Part shown: positions 29,336-38,135 of the stretch, in pieces
Layout: the number at the start of each line of letters is the position of its first letter
Numbering within the stretch: the stretch's first letter is position 1
Origin: Lysobacter auxotrophicus
Lineage (GTDB): Bacteria > Pseudomonadota > Gammaproteobacteria > Xanthomonadales > Xanthomonadaceae
Reading direction: 5' to 3'
Assembly: GCF_027924565.1 (NCBI RefSeq)
Contig: NZ_AP027041.1
Coordinates: 1,798,001 to 1,862,000 of the forward strand
DNA length: 64,000 nt
Position numbers and translations under genes: made by a program
Notes under the pieces: generated by a model
The model's database searches: none
What the model saw: the letters and a program-made list of their open reading frames with translations, nothing else
What the model was told of the DNA's origin: nothing

Positions 29336-30292
29336 ATGAAGATCGGCTACCACGCATCGCACGAACAGTTCCCGCCGGGCGAGCTGCTCGACCTCGCCGC
29401 GCACGCGCACGAGGCGGGCTTCGACGCGATGATGTGCTCGGACCACTTCCATCCGTGGTCGCGCGCGCAGGGACACAGCGGCCACGCGTGGACGTGGCTC
29501 GGCGCGGCGATGGCGCGCGTGGACACGAGCTTTGGCGTGGTGAATTCGCCGGTCGGCCGCTACCACCCGACGGTGATCGCGCAGGCCGCGGCGACGCTGG
29601 CGTCGATGTTTCCGGGGCGTTTCTGGATCGCGGTCGGCAGCGGCGAGGCCATCAACGAGACCATCACCGGCGCGGAATGGCCGTCGAAGGACGCACGCAA
29701 TCGCCGCCTGCTGGAAGCGGTGGAGGTGATGCGTGCGCTGTGGCGCGGCGAAACGGTGAACCACGCCGGCGAGTTCCGCGTCGCGCATGCGCAGTTGTTC
29801 ACGCGCCCGGACACGCCGCCGCGCGTCTACGTCGCCGCGCTGTCGCCGGAAACCGCCGCCTGGGGCGCGGGCTGGGCCGATGGGCTCATCACCGTCAGCC
29901 AGCCGATGGACAAGCTCAAGCCGATCGTCGAGGCGTTCCGCGAAAATGGCGGCGACGGCAAACCCGTGCAGCTGCAGGTCAAGCTGTCGTACGCGAAGAC
30001 CGAAGAGGACGCGCTGCGCGGCGCGCACGAGCAATGGCGCACCAACGTGGTCGAGCCGTCGCTCACGCAGGACGTGAGCACGCCGCAGGCCTACGAGGCG
30101 CTCGGCGAACAGGTCACGCCGGAGCAGGTCGCCGAAGCGGTCAACGTGTCGGCCGATCCCGCACGCCATGTCCAATGGCTGCGCGAGTACGCCGCGCTCG
30201 GCGTGGAGGCGTTGCAGCTGCACAACGTGAATCGCTGGCAGCGGGAGTTCATCGACGCGTTTGCGCGCGAGGTGATTCCGAAGGTGCGGTGA
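29336..30292 (+). CDS. LLM-class (luciferase-like) flavin oxidoreductase
   Basis: A TIM-barrel flavoenzyme of 318 residues in the bacterial-luciferase-like superfamily. Characteristic segments are MKIGYHASHEQFPPGE, FDAMMCSDHFHPWSRAQG, GVVNSPVGRYHPTVIAQAAATL and GRFWIAVGSGEAINE. A late HNVNRWQREF near the end is also typical. It resembles the non-F420 subgroup I know as TIGR03885. The reaction is unknown. The ATG at 29336 was chosen from the conserved start MKIGYH. The gene is not in an obvious operon; the divergent ASRT-like gene starts 111 bp upstream. Confidence 0.85.
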   Translation: MKIGYHASHEQFPPGELLDLAAHAHEAGFDAMMCSDHFHPWSRAQGHSGHAWTWLGAAMARVDTSFGVVNSPVGRYHPTVIAQAAATLASMFPGRFWIAVGSGEAINETITGAEWPSKDARNRRLLEAVEVMRALWRGETVNHAGEFRVAHAQLFTRPDTPPRVYVAALSPETAAWGAGWADGLITVSQPMDKLKPIVEAFRENGGDGKPVQLQVKLSYAKTEEDALRGAHEQWRTNVVEPSLTQDVSTPQAYEALGEQVTPEQVAEAVNVSADPARHVQWLREYAALGVEALQLHNVNRWQREFIDAFAREVIPKVR

Positions 30293-30300
30293 CGCATCGC

Positions 30301-30412
30301 CCGCGTTGCAGAACGCGTGATGCATCGGAACGCGTGATGCATCGGAAGGTTGGATCCCCGCCTTCGCGGGGATGACGGTTGGATAGCACAGGACGCCTGG
30401 CCACCGGGCGGT
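30301..30412. repeat. Intergenic repeat, copy 1 (contains a 17-bp tandem)
   Basis: Near-identical to 30581-30673. It has an extra tandem of GAACGCGTGATGCATCG (30311-30327 and 30328-30344). It includes a family-B palindrome at 30351-30377. The stretch 30293-30681 has no gene and is made of repeats almost throughout. Confidence 0.85.
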
Positions 30413-30498
30413 TGTAGCCCGGGTAAGCGAAGCGCACCCGGGGGCTCTCAAACGTCGGCCGGCGCGTCACCCGGGTGCGGCGTCAACTTACCCGGGCC
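30413..30498. repeat. Facing pair of family-A repeats
   Basis: Direct copy at 30413-30443 and a degenerate inverted copy at 30468-30498 (GGGTGCGGCGTCAACTTACC). The two arms can base-pair into one long hairpin. Confidence 0.75.
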
Positions 30499-30502
30499 AA
30501 GC

Positions 30503-30529
30503 CGTCATTCCCGCGAAGGCGGGAATCCA
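30503..30529 (+). repeat. Family-B palindromic repeat
   Basis: A well-preserved copy: GTCATTCCCGCGAAGGCGGG then AATCCA. The internal stem is CCCGC/GCGGG. Confidence 0.8.
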
Positions 30530-30580
30530 ACGGTCCGAGTATCACGTCGTCCATGACCATCAGCGGCGCACAGACGTGGC

Positions 30581-30673
30581 CCGCGTTGCAGAACGCGTGA
30601 TGCGTCGGAAGGTTGGATCCCCGCCTTCGCGGGGATGACGGTCGGATAGCACAGGACGCATGGCCACCGGGCA
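30581..30673. repeat. Intergenic repeat, copy 2
   Basis: A 93-bp near-duplicate of 30301-30412 (same order: GCAGAACGCGTGATG, then the family-B palindrome at 30614-30640, then GGATAGCACAGGACGC and GGCCACCGGGC). It lacks the 17-bp tandem. Direct orientation, about 280 bp from copy 1. Confidence 0.85.
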
Positions 30674-30681
30674 GCCGCACC

Positions 30682-32982
30682 TCAAGGCGCAAACCGCTCC
30701 CGCAGTTCGCCTTCCATCGCCATCACCTCGCGCCACGTCGCGTGCTCGGCGCGCACGGTGAGTTCGCCTTCCAGTTCGCGCACCTCGAAGCGGCTCTCGC
30801 CGCCGGAGTCGCGCCAGAAATGCAGGCTCACGCGCGCCTCGCCGACGCGCATGCCGGTCAATGTGAGCGCCGGCAGCCACGGCGGCAGGTGCGGATCGAC
30901 CAGCAGCAGGCGCAGCGCGGCGTAAGGCTGCAGGCCCAGCAGCGACTGCACGTACATCAGCACGGCGCTGGCCGACCACGCCTGCGGCGAGTTCGCCGGC
31001 GGGTACGTCGCGGGGAAGGGATGGTGCTTGTCGCGCATGTGGCCGCTGAAGCATTCCGGCAGCCGGTACTGGTCGAAGGCGGACGCCGCTTCGAACTGCG
31101 CGCGGCACACCTGCTGCATGCGTTCGATCTGCCCGTGGTGGAAGCAGCCGCGCACGATCGCGCCGTGTTCCACCGGCCAGATCGTGCCGCGGTGATAGGC
31201 GTAGGGGTTGTACGCGGGATGGTCGCTGGACAGCGTGCGGATGCCCCAGCCGCTGAACATGTCCGGCGCGAACACGCGCTCCATCAGGCGCGGGATGCGC
31301 TCGTCCGGCACGATGCCCGAGCCGACGCAGCGCAACGCGTTGGAGCCGATCGAACGTACCTGGTGACCGTCGCCGCCCAGCGCCATCGCGTAGCAGCCGA
31401 CGTCGTCCATCCAGTACGCCTCGTCGAACCGCTGCTGCAACGCCTGCGCTTCCTGCAGCAGGCGCTGCGCCTCGCGCTTGTGGCCCAGCGCGTCGAGCAC
31501 CTGCGCGATGCCGCGCTTGGCCGCGTACGCCAGACCCTGTTCCTCGCACGTCGCGACGGGATGTTCGACGGTGCGGCCGTCTTCCTCGACGATGCCGTCG
31601 TCGGAGTCCTTCCACGTCTGGTTCTTCAGCCCGTCCTTCGAGCGCGTCGCGACGGCGTAAAAGCCGTGCTGCTTGTCGCAGGCCGATTCGTCCAGCCATC
31701 GCAGCGCGGCGAGCGCGGGCTCGATGAGCGGCTCGACCGCGTCGCGATCGCCGGTCCAGTGCCACAGGTGCGTGAGCGCCGTGCAGAACAGGCCCGGCCC
31801 AGTGAGCGTGCCGTAGTAACGGTCCTTCGGCTTGAACTGCAGCAGCGACAGCGGGCCCGGATGCGCTTCGTGCAGGATGCGGCCCGGCGCCTCGTCGCGC
31901 CACGCATCGTCCTTGCGCGCCTGCCACTGCGCCATCACCGGCAACGTGCCGCGCAGTACTTCCGGGCCGAGCATCGCCACCTGCTGCGCCGTGGTCAGCG
32001 TGTCGCGGCCGAACAGCGCGACGTACATCGGCAGGCCCGCCGCCACCGTCCAGGCATCGGGCGCGACGTCGAAACGCGGCAGCCGCAGCGCGGCGAGGTC
32101 CAGGCGCGCGCGATGCACGGCGCTGTCGACGACACTGGCGAGCGTGTCGCGTTCGAGTGCGTCGATCACGGTGGCCTCGCGCAGGTAGGCGCCCTGCGGG
32201 TTCTGTTGCTCGTCCACGCCGTCGAGTTCGCGGTCGGCCTCGGGGCAGGGCAGCGTTTCGTCGCCGAAGCGCGCCAGCCACAGCAGTTTCGCGCACCAGG
32301 TGTCCTGCGGCGCCAGTTCGATGTCGAAGGTGATGCGGCCGTCGCGATGCTTCGGGACGACCTCGCCGGTATCGATCTGCAACGTCATGCCCGCGTCGAA
32401 CCGCAACCGCTGCCGCTTGCCGTCGCGCTGCACGGTGCGCGCGACGCTGTAATCGAAGGCGAGTTCGAAGCGGCCATCTTCGCCGCGACGCCAACGACGC
32501 TTGCGCGTGCCTTTCTGCTGGCGCTCGCCGCGGGTTTCCTCGATGTCGGCGAAGTCCGAATCGATCTCCAGCGCGAAGCGGAAGCGCACCGTTTCCCGCG
32601 TGTAGTTGGTCAGCGCGTATTCCTCGCGCATGCCGTCGCCGACCCAGCGCGACAGGCGCAGCTCCAGCGCCTGTTGTGCTGCCGCCGAGGCGAGGTCGTC
32701 CGGATCGGCCTCGCCCACACCGGGCGCGGGCACGACGTAGTAGCCCATCCAGCTGTCCTGCCGGACGCTGCTGAGCGTCACCGGATGCGGCCGCCTGCGC
32801 CCGATGAAACAGCGATAGCGGCTGAGCATGCGCGTCTGCCGCACGTAGAGGCCTTCTTCGCCGCCATCGATGAAGCCGGTGGTGCCGGTGGTCAGGACCG
32901 TGTCGGCTGCGCTGACGTAGGCGGCATGTTCGCGAACTCGCAGGCGGATGAGGCTGCGTTCTACGGGGAAACGTTCTTTCAT
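30682..32982 (-). CDS. Glycogen debranching enzyme / amylo-1,6-glucosidase-type protein
   Basis: A large soluble protein of 766 residues. The N-terminal third looks like the GDE_N_bis domain (SAADTVLTTGTTGFIDGGEEGLYVRQTRMLS, SRWVGDGMREEYALTNYTRE). The C-terminal two-thirds form an (alpha/alpha)6-barrel glycosidase domain of the amylo-alpha-1,6-glucosidase type, with PMYVALFGRDTLTTAQQ, EAHPGPLSLLQF, GWGIRTLSSDHPAYNPYAYHRGTIWPVE and SPQAWSASAVLMYVQ. It is likely to act on alpha-linked oligosaccharides or trehalose/glycogen-like substrates. Which bond is cut cannot be read from sequence. The ATG at 32982 gives the expected N-terminus; an in-frame ATG at 33048 adds 22 residues that are not conserved-looking. 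There is no signal peptide. Confidence 0.88.
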   Translation of the reverse strand: MKERFPVERSLIRLRVREHAAYVSAADTVLTTGTTGFIDGGEEGLYVRQTRMLSRYRCFIGRRRPHPVTLSSVRQDSWMGYYVVPAPGVGEADPDDLASAAAQQALELRLSRWVGDGMREEYALTNYTRETVRFRFALEIDSDFADIEETRGERQQKGTRKRRWRRGEDGRFELAFDYSVARTVQRDGKRQRLRFDAGMTLQIDTGEVVPKHRDGRITFDIELAPQDTWCAKLLWLARFGDETLPCPEADRELDGVDEQQNPQGAYLREATVIDALERDTLASVVDSAVHRARLDLAALRLPRFDVAPDAWTVAAGLPMYVALFGRDTLTTAQQVAMLGPEVLRGTLPVMAQWQARKDDAWRDEAPGRILHEAHPGPLSLLQFKPKDRYYGTLTGPGLFCTALTHLWHWTGDRDAVEPLIEPALAALRWLDESACDKQHGFYAVATRSKDGLKNQTWKDSDDGIVEEDGRTVEHPVATCEEQGLAYAAKRGIAQVLDALGHKREAQRLLQEAQALQQRFDEAYWMDDVGCYAMALGGDGHQVRSIGSNALRCVGSGIVPDERIPRLMERVFAPDMFSGWGIRTLSSDHPAYNPYAYHRGTIWPVEHGAIVRGCFHHGQIERMQQVCRAQFEAASAFDQYRLPECFSGHMRDKHHPFPATYPPANSPQAWSASAVLMYVQSLLGLQPYAALRLLLVDPHLPPWLPALTLTGMRVGEARVSLHFWRDSGGESRFEVRELEGELTVRAEHATWREVMAMEGELRERFAP

Positions 32983-33063
32983 GGCCGGAATATCGGGCGG
33001 CCGACGTGATGCCGTTGTCCATGGTGGATGGCGTTCACGGGTGCGCACGCGCGCCCGCAGTCA

Positions 33064-33178
33064 CGTCATCCCGGCGAAGGCCGGGACCCAGGCTGTCGCG
33101 CTTGCCGCGTAAGCGAACCTCGACGCATCGAGCGTCCCGCCCCTCACCCCAACCCCTCTCCCGATGGGAGAGGGGCTC
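33064..33178. repeat. Family-B and family-C intergenic repeats
   Basis: A family-B copy at 33064-33090 (CGTCATCCCGGCGAAGGCCG then GGACCCA) and a family-C palindrome at 33140-33178 with the core CCCTCTCCCGATGGGAGAGG. It is between the alpha/beta hydrolase and the debranching-enzyme genes. Confidence 0.75.
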
Positions 33179-33186
33179 AAGCAACC

Positions 33187-34242
33187 TCACATCCGATCCG
33201 CATCCATCACCGCCTGCGCGAAGGCCTGCGGCGCTTCCTGCGGCGGGTTGTGGCCGATGCCGCCGGTGAGCAGGCGGTGCTGGTACTTGCCGGTGTAGCG
33301 CTTCGCGTAGCTCGCCGGCGCGGGATGCGGCGCGCCGTTGGCGTCGCCCTCCAGCGTGATCGTCGGCACCGCGATGGACGGGAACGTCGCGAGCGTCCGC
33401 TCGATCGCGTCGTACTTCGGCTCGCCCTGCGCCAGGCCCAGGCGCCAGCGGTAGTTGTGGATGACGATGTCGACGTGGTCCTCGTTCTGCAACGCGGCGG
33501 CGCTGCGGTCGAAGGTCGCATCGTCGAAAGCCCACTTCGGCGAGGCGAGCTTCCAGATCAGTTTCGCGAAGTCGTGCCGGTTGGCCGCGTAGCCGGCGCG
33601 GCCGCGCTCGGTCGCGAAGTAGAACTGGTACCACCACTGCAGCTCGGCCTCCGGTGCGAGTGGCGCCTGCGCGGCCTGCTGGCTGCCGATGAGGTAGCCG
33701 CTCACCGCGACCAACGCCTTCACCCGTTCGGGGTGCAGCGCGGCGACGATGTCGGCAGAACGGCCGCCCCAGTCGTACCCGGCGATCACCGCGCGCGGGA
33801 TGCCGAGCGCGTCCATCAGCGCGATCACGTCGTCGGCGAGCGCGGCGGGCTGCCCGTTGCGCGGCGTGTCGGGCGAAAGGAAGCGCGTGCTGCCGTAACC
33901 GCGCAGGTGCGGGACGATCACCCGATAGCCGGCCGCGGCGAGCAGCGGCACGACGTCGGCATAGCTGTGGATGTCGTACGGCCAGCCGTGCAGCAGCAGC
34001 ACCGGCGCGCCGTCGGCGGGGCCGACGTCGACGTAGCCGACGTCGAGCACGCCGGCGCGGATCTGCTTCACCGGACCGAAGGCCGCGCGGGTCGCGCGGA
34101 TCGGGCCGGGGGCGACGGAACGCGGTGCGGCCTGCGCGCGGCCGGCGACCAGGCCCAGCGAGGCGGCGGCGAGCCCGGCGGCGGCCGTGCCGAGGAAGCG
34201 GCGGCGTTGCGGATCGATGCGGTCGGAAGCGGGCGTGTCCAT
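33187..34242 (-). CDS. Tat-exported alpha/beta hydrolase (epoxide-hydrolase-like)
   Basis: A 351-residue alpha/beta-fold hydrolase with a twin-arginine signal (RRRFLGTAAAGLAAASLGLVAGRAQA). Oxyanion motif HGWPYD is at about 82-87. The nucleophile elbow GYDWGG (Asp at about 155) carries Asp rather than Ser, the pattern of epoxide hydrolases and haloalkane dehalogenases. The catalytic His is within GGIGHNPPQE near the end. The substrate is unknown. The ATG at 34242 was chosen because the Tat motif follows directly. The gene is divergent from the ECF sigma factor, about 290 bp away. That gap holds a short hairpin (ACCGCCG/CGGCGGT at 34492-34514) and no gene. Confidence 0.88.
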   Translation of the reverse strand: MDTPASDRIDPQRRRFLGTAAAGLAAASLGLVAGRAQAAPRSVAPGPIRATRAAFGPVKQIRAGVLDVGYVDVGPADGAPVLLLHGWPYDIHSYADVVPLLAAAGYRVIVPHLRGYGSTRFLSPDTPRNGQPAALADDVIALMDALGIPRAVIAGYDWGGRSADIVAALHPERVKALVAVSGYLIGSQQAAQAPLAPEAELQWWYQFYFATERGRAGYAANRHDFAKLIWKLASPKWAFDDATFDRSAAALQNEDHVDIVIHNYRWRLGLAQGEPKYDAIERTLATFPSIAVPTITLEGDANGAPHPAPASYAKRYTGKYQHRLLTGGIGHNPPQEAPQAFAQAVMDADRM

Positions 34243-34534
34243 GTTCGAAGCTCCGGTGGTGGATGCGGCGCGATTGGCCGGCGGAGCACAGGTTCGCGAA
34301 GGGGCGTATCCCGCTTGTGTTCGGCGCGGCGGGGTTTTGTATCGGCGTGTAGCGGCGCCTCGACGCCATCGGCGGGTGCCCGCGTTTTGCCGAAGTTGCC
34401 CATTCGCGTCACCCCGCCCGGAACGCCACGTGCGCCGCCGCGCCGCGCGGGGCCTTCACGCGCGAAGCGACAATTTCGGTAACATCGGTGCACCGCCGCG
34501 GGTGAGACGGCGGTCACATTCATCCGACGCCATC

Positions 34535-35092
34535 ATGGTTCCTGACGTGAGCCAGGAAATTACGCGACTGCTGCGCAATTGGAGTGCCGGCGACGACGAG
34601 GCACTCGATCCGCTTTTCGACCTCGTCTACGAGACGTTGCGCGAAATCGCGGTCGCGCGCCTGCGCGGCGGCGCGGCGCACACGCTGCAGCCGACCTCGT
34701 TGGTCAACGAGGCCGTGCTGCGCCTGATGGGGCGGAACGTGGAGTGGAACGACCGCGCGCATTTCTTCGCGGTGGCGGCACTGAAGATGCGCGCGGTGCT
34801 GGTGGACCACGCACGCGCGATGGCCTCGGCCAAGCGCGGCGGCGACGTCGAGCTGCTCACGCTCTCGCACGCCGAGCACGAGGGCGAGGCGATCGAGTTC
34901 GACGTGCTGGCGCTGCACCGTTCGCTCGAACGCCTGGCCGAGCGCGACGCGCGCGCGGCGCGGGCGATCGAGATGGCGTATTTCGGCGGCATGGACCGCG
35001 ACGAGATCGCCGCGGTGATCGGCGTGTCGGTGCCGACGGTGGATCGCGACCTGCGTTTCGCCAAGGCGTGGTTGAACCGGGAACTGGCCTGA
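34535..35092 (+). CDS. ECF-subfamily RNA polymerase sigma factor
   Basis: A 185-residue extracytoplasmic-function sigma factor of the type called acidobacterial (TIGR02999-like). Region 2 includes LFDLVYETLREIAVARLRG, LVNEAVLRLMG and FFAVAALKMRAVLVDHARA. Region 4 is a helix-turn-helix in MAYFGGMDRDEIAAVIGVSVPTVDRDLRFAKAWL. It has no anti-sigma gene beside it. Instead a membrane Ser/Thr kinase gene starts 42 bp downstream on the same strand, a pairing seen in several lineages where the kinase takes over the signal-sensing role. The target may be the adjacent adhesin locus. The ATG at 34535 was chosen over longer frames because only it gives the proper sigma-2 start. Confidence 0.9.
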   Translation: MVPDVSQEITRLLRNWSAGDDEALDPLFDLVYETLREIAVARLRGGAAHTLQPTSLVNEAVLRLMGRNVEWNDRAHFFAVAALKMRAVLVDHARAMASAKRGGDVELLTLSHAEHEGEAIEFDVLALHRSLERLAERDARAARAIEMAYFGGMDRDEIAAVIGVSVPTVDRDLRFAKAWLNRELA

Positions 35093-35134
35093 GCGCGAGC
35101 GCGGGCGAACGACAACGAGCCCAGGGGGAGGGCG

Positions 35135-37858
35135 ATGGACGCGGCACGCTGGCAGGAAATCAGGGAGTTGTTCGACGCGGTGTGTGAGCTTCCGCCCTCG
35201 CGCTGGGAGCCGACGCTGCGCGCGATGAGCGCCGATCCGGCCACCATCGACGAAGTGCTGTCGCTGCTCGACGCGCAGACGATGCAGCTGCAACGCGCGT
35301 CCGGCCCGGTCGCGACGCTGCTGGCGAATCTGCCCGACGCGCAGTTGCAGCCGGGCGATCGCCTCGACGGCTGGCGCCTGGGCGAACGCGTTGCCAGCGG
35401 CGGCATGGGCAGCGTGTTCGTCGCCGATCGCGCGGACGGACTGTTCAAGCATCGCGTGGCGATCAAGCTGCTGCGCGGTTTCGCCGGACCCGTCGCGGCG
35501 CAACGGCTGGCGGCGGAACGGCAGATCCTGGCGAGCCTGCAGCATCCCGGCATCGCGCGCCTGTACGACGGCGGCACCACGCCGACCGGCCAGCCGTACC
35601 TGGTGCTGGAGTACGTCGACGGCCTGCCGCTGGACGAATACGCCGACCGGCAGAACCTGCGCCTTCGCGCGCGCATCGCCCTGTTCCAGCGCGTGTGCGC
35701 GGCGGTGTCGGCGGCGCACCGGCAACTGGTGGTGCATTGCGACCTCAAACCCGGCAACGTGCTGGTGCGTGGCGACGGCGAGCCGGTGCTGCTCGACTTC
35801 GGCATTGCGCGGCTGCTGGCCGAGCACGGCGAGGATTCCGCCGCCGGCTACGGCACCGCGGGGTACGCCAGCCCGGAACAGCTCGCCGGCGACCGCATCG
35901 GCGTGGCGAGCGACGTGTACGGCCTGGGCGCGCTGCTGTGTCGGCTGATCGCCGGCCGCGCACCGGTGGTCGAGGACGGCCGCATGCGCGCGCCGAGCGC
36001 GATGGCGACCGCGGCCACGCCGTGGCACGGCGAGTTGCGCGGGGACCTGGACGCCATCGTGCTCAAGGCCTGCGATGCCGATCCGGAACGCCGCTACGCC
36101 ACGGTCGATGCGCTGTCGGGCGACCTGCAGCGGTACCTCGACCGTCGTCCCGTGCTCGCGCGCCCGCAGGCGCCGGGGTATCGCGCGTCGCGCTTTCTTG
36201 CGCGGCGCTGGAAGGAAAGCATCGCGGCATCGCTCGCGCTGGCGCTGTGCGCGGCGTTCGTCTGGCAGCTGAGCGAGCAGCGCGAGCGTGCCGAACACGA
36301 GGCGGCCGTCGCGAAGGAAGTCAGCGACCTGCTGCTGAAGGCCTTCGCCGAAGCCGATCCGAAGGCGCGCGGCGCCCGTGGCACGCAGGTCACCACCGCG
36401 CGCGACGTGCTCGACAGCGGCGCGGCGCAACTCGAACGCATGACCGGTTCGCCCGACGTGCTGGCCCGCCAGCGTGCGGTGATCGGCATGGCGTACCAGA
36501 ACCTCGGCGAGACGCAACGCGCCGAACCGCTGATGCGTCGCGCGGCCGACGAACTCATCGCCGTCGGCGCCGAGGCCGAAGCGGCCGCCGTGCTGAGCGA
36601 ACTGGCGGTGCTGCTGGGCAACGACAAGCGCGGCGACGATGCGGTCGCCGTCGGCCGGCGTTCGCTGGAACTGCGCGAACGCATCGGCGCCGAGCCGCTG
36701 GCGATCGCCGATTCGTACAACTCGCTGGGCATCGCGCTCAACACGCAGGGCGACACCGACGCGGCCGTCGCCGCGCTGGAAAAGGCGCTGGCGACGCGGC
36801 GCGAATACCTCGGCAAGGACGCGCAGGCGGTGACGGTCACGCTGCAGAACCTGGCGATGGTCCATCGCAGCCAGGGCGAGTACAAACGCGCCGAGCGCAT
36901 GTACCGCGAGGCGCTGGCGCTGCGTCGCCGCGACAGCGAGCGCTCCTACGGCGTGCTGGTGGCGCGCGACGGGCTGGCCAAATCGCTCAACGACCAGGGC
37001 CGCCAGGCCGAAGCCGCCGTGCTGCTGCGCCAGAACGTCGAACTGGCGCGCGAGCTGTACGACGATCGCGGCGACCACATGGCCAGCGCGCACAGCGAGC
37101 TGGCGAGCACGCTGCAGGACATGGGCGACTACGCCAACGCGCTGCCGAACTATCGCCGTGCGCTGGAGATCACCGTCGAGTCCGGCGGCGAGGGGACGAT
37201 GCAGTACGCGATCGACCTCAACAACATGGCGACGCTGCTGGAAGCGCGCGGCGAGCTGGCGGCGGCGGAAGCGGCGTTCCGGCAATCGCTGCGGATCCGC
37301 CGGGCGAACCTGCCGCCGGACGACCGCAGCGTGGTGCGCGCCGAAGGCAACCTCGCGCGGTTGCAGATGCGCCGCGGGCAGATGCGCGAGTCGCGGCCGG
37401 TGCTGGAGCAGGGCATCGAGCAGTGGCGCCGCAAGTCGGACAAGCCGACGCCGGAACTGGTCATCGCAATGCTCGGGATGGTCGAGTGGTACACGCGCGA
37501 CGGGCAGCTCGACGCGGCGCAGGCGCTGCTCGACCGCACGCCGGCGTTGCCGGAGGAATCGCCGAACCTCGCGCTGCGCCGGCTGGGCTTGCGCGCGGAC
37601 ATCGCGCAGCGTCGCGGCGACTGGCCGCAGGCGCAGGCGCTGTGGGCGAAGGTGGTCGAGGGCAACGGCGGGCGCGATCCGGTGATGGCCGCCAAGGCGC
37701 GCGTGCCGTATGCGGAATCGCTGCTGGGGGGCGGTCGGCGCGACGAGGCGCGTCGTGAGGCGGAACTGGCGCAGGCGCCGCTGCGCGCGGCGCTGGTGGA
37801 AGGCGCCGAGCCGCTGCAGCGGTTGCAGGCGCTGGAGGGGCGGTTGTCGAAGGGGTGA
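35135..37858 (+). CDS. Membrane-anchored Ser/Thr protein kinase with TPR domain
   Basis: A 907-residue protein. The N-terminal 50 residues (WQEIRELFDAVCELPPS) match the short helical lead of ECF-linked kinases. The kinase domain has P-loop GERVASGGMGSVF (83-95), Lys111, catalytic loop HCDLKPGNVL (201-210) with Cys replacing the usual Arg of HRD, DFG at 221-223 and SPE at 246-248. One hydrophobic helix (about 364-383, SLALALCAAFVW) anchors it, placing the tetratricopeptide-like repeats (about 420-880, FxxAxxLYxxAL-type such as AEPLMRRAADELIAVG and ERMYREALALRRR) outside. It probably senses envelope signals and acts with the ECF sigma factor 42 bp upstream. A long repeat-containing gap follows before sapC. 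Confidence 0.88.
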   Translation: MDAARWQEIRELFDAVCELPPSRWEPTLRAMSADPATIDEVLSLLDAQTMQLQRASGPVATLLANLPDAQLQPGDRLDGWRLGERVASGGMGSVFVADRADGLFKHRVAIKLLRGFAGPVAAQRLAAERQILASLQHPGIARLYDGGTTPTGQPYLVLEYVDGLPLDEYADRQNLRLRARIALFQRVCAAVSAAHRQLVVHCDLKPGNVLVRGDGEPVLLDFGIARLLAEHGEDSAAGYGTAGYASPEQLAGDRIGVASDVYGLGALLCRLIAGRAPVVEDGRMRAPSAMATAATPWHGELRGDLDAIVLKACDADPERRYATVDALSGDLQRYLDRRPVLARPQAPGYRASRFLARRWKESIAASLALALCAAFVWQLSEQRERAEHEAAVAKEVSDLLLKAFAEADPKARGARGTQVTTARDVLDSGAAQLERMTGSPDVLARQRAVIGMAYQNLGETQRAEPLMRRAADELIAVGAEAEAAAVLSELAVLLGNDKRGDDAVAVGRRSLELRERIGAEPLAIADSYNSLGIALNTQGDTDAAVAALEKALATRREYLGKDAQAVTVTLQNLAMVHRSQGEYKRAERMYREALALRRRDSERSYGVLVARDGLAKSLNDQGRQAEAAVLLRQNVELARELYDDRGDHMASAHSELASTLQDMGDYANALPNYRRALEITVESGGEGTMQYAIDLNNMATLLEARGELAAAEAAFRQSLRIRRANLPPDDRSVVRAEGNLARLQMRRGQMRESRPVLEQGIEQWRRKSDKPTPELVIAMLGMVEWYTRDGQLDAAQALLDRTPALPEESPNLALRRLGLRADIAQRRGDWPQAQALWAKVVEGNGGRDPVMAAKARVPYAESLLGGGRRDEARREAELAQAPLRAALVEGAEPLQRLQALEGRLSKG

Positions 37859-37874
37859 GCGTCGAAGGCGTCTG

Positions 37875-37980
37875 CCCTCCTCCCAACTCCTCTCCCGCAG
37901 GCGGGAGAGGGGCTGCCCAGGCGGAGAGGCAGCGCTCATAGCCCCTCTCCCGTCCACGGGAGAGGGGTGGGGGTGAGGGC
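37875..37980. repeat. Two family-C intergenic palindromes
   Basis: Copies at 37875-37913 (CTCTCCCGCAGGCGGGAGAG) and 37941-37980 (CCCTCTCCCGTCCACGGGAG then AGGGGTGGGGG). They face each other across an imperfect spacer. The 277-bp gap between the kinase and sapC contains nothing else that looks functional. Confidence 0.75.
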
Positions 37981-38135
37981 AATGCGCCGGTGCGCTTCGA
38001 CCAAACAGCGCGCCCCGACACAAACATCGAAACGGCGTGATAGGGCCGCGCCGCTTTTGCCGGTTATCCAATACAGGGGGAGTGCGCATGCGCGTGGGGC
38101 CCCCGTGTTGCCGTTCGATCCTCAGGGGGGAAGCC

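Noticed and set aside
30301..30673. Possible insertion sequence
   Set aside because: No transposase frame, no terminal inverted repeats or target duplications; only short palindromes.
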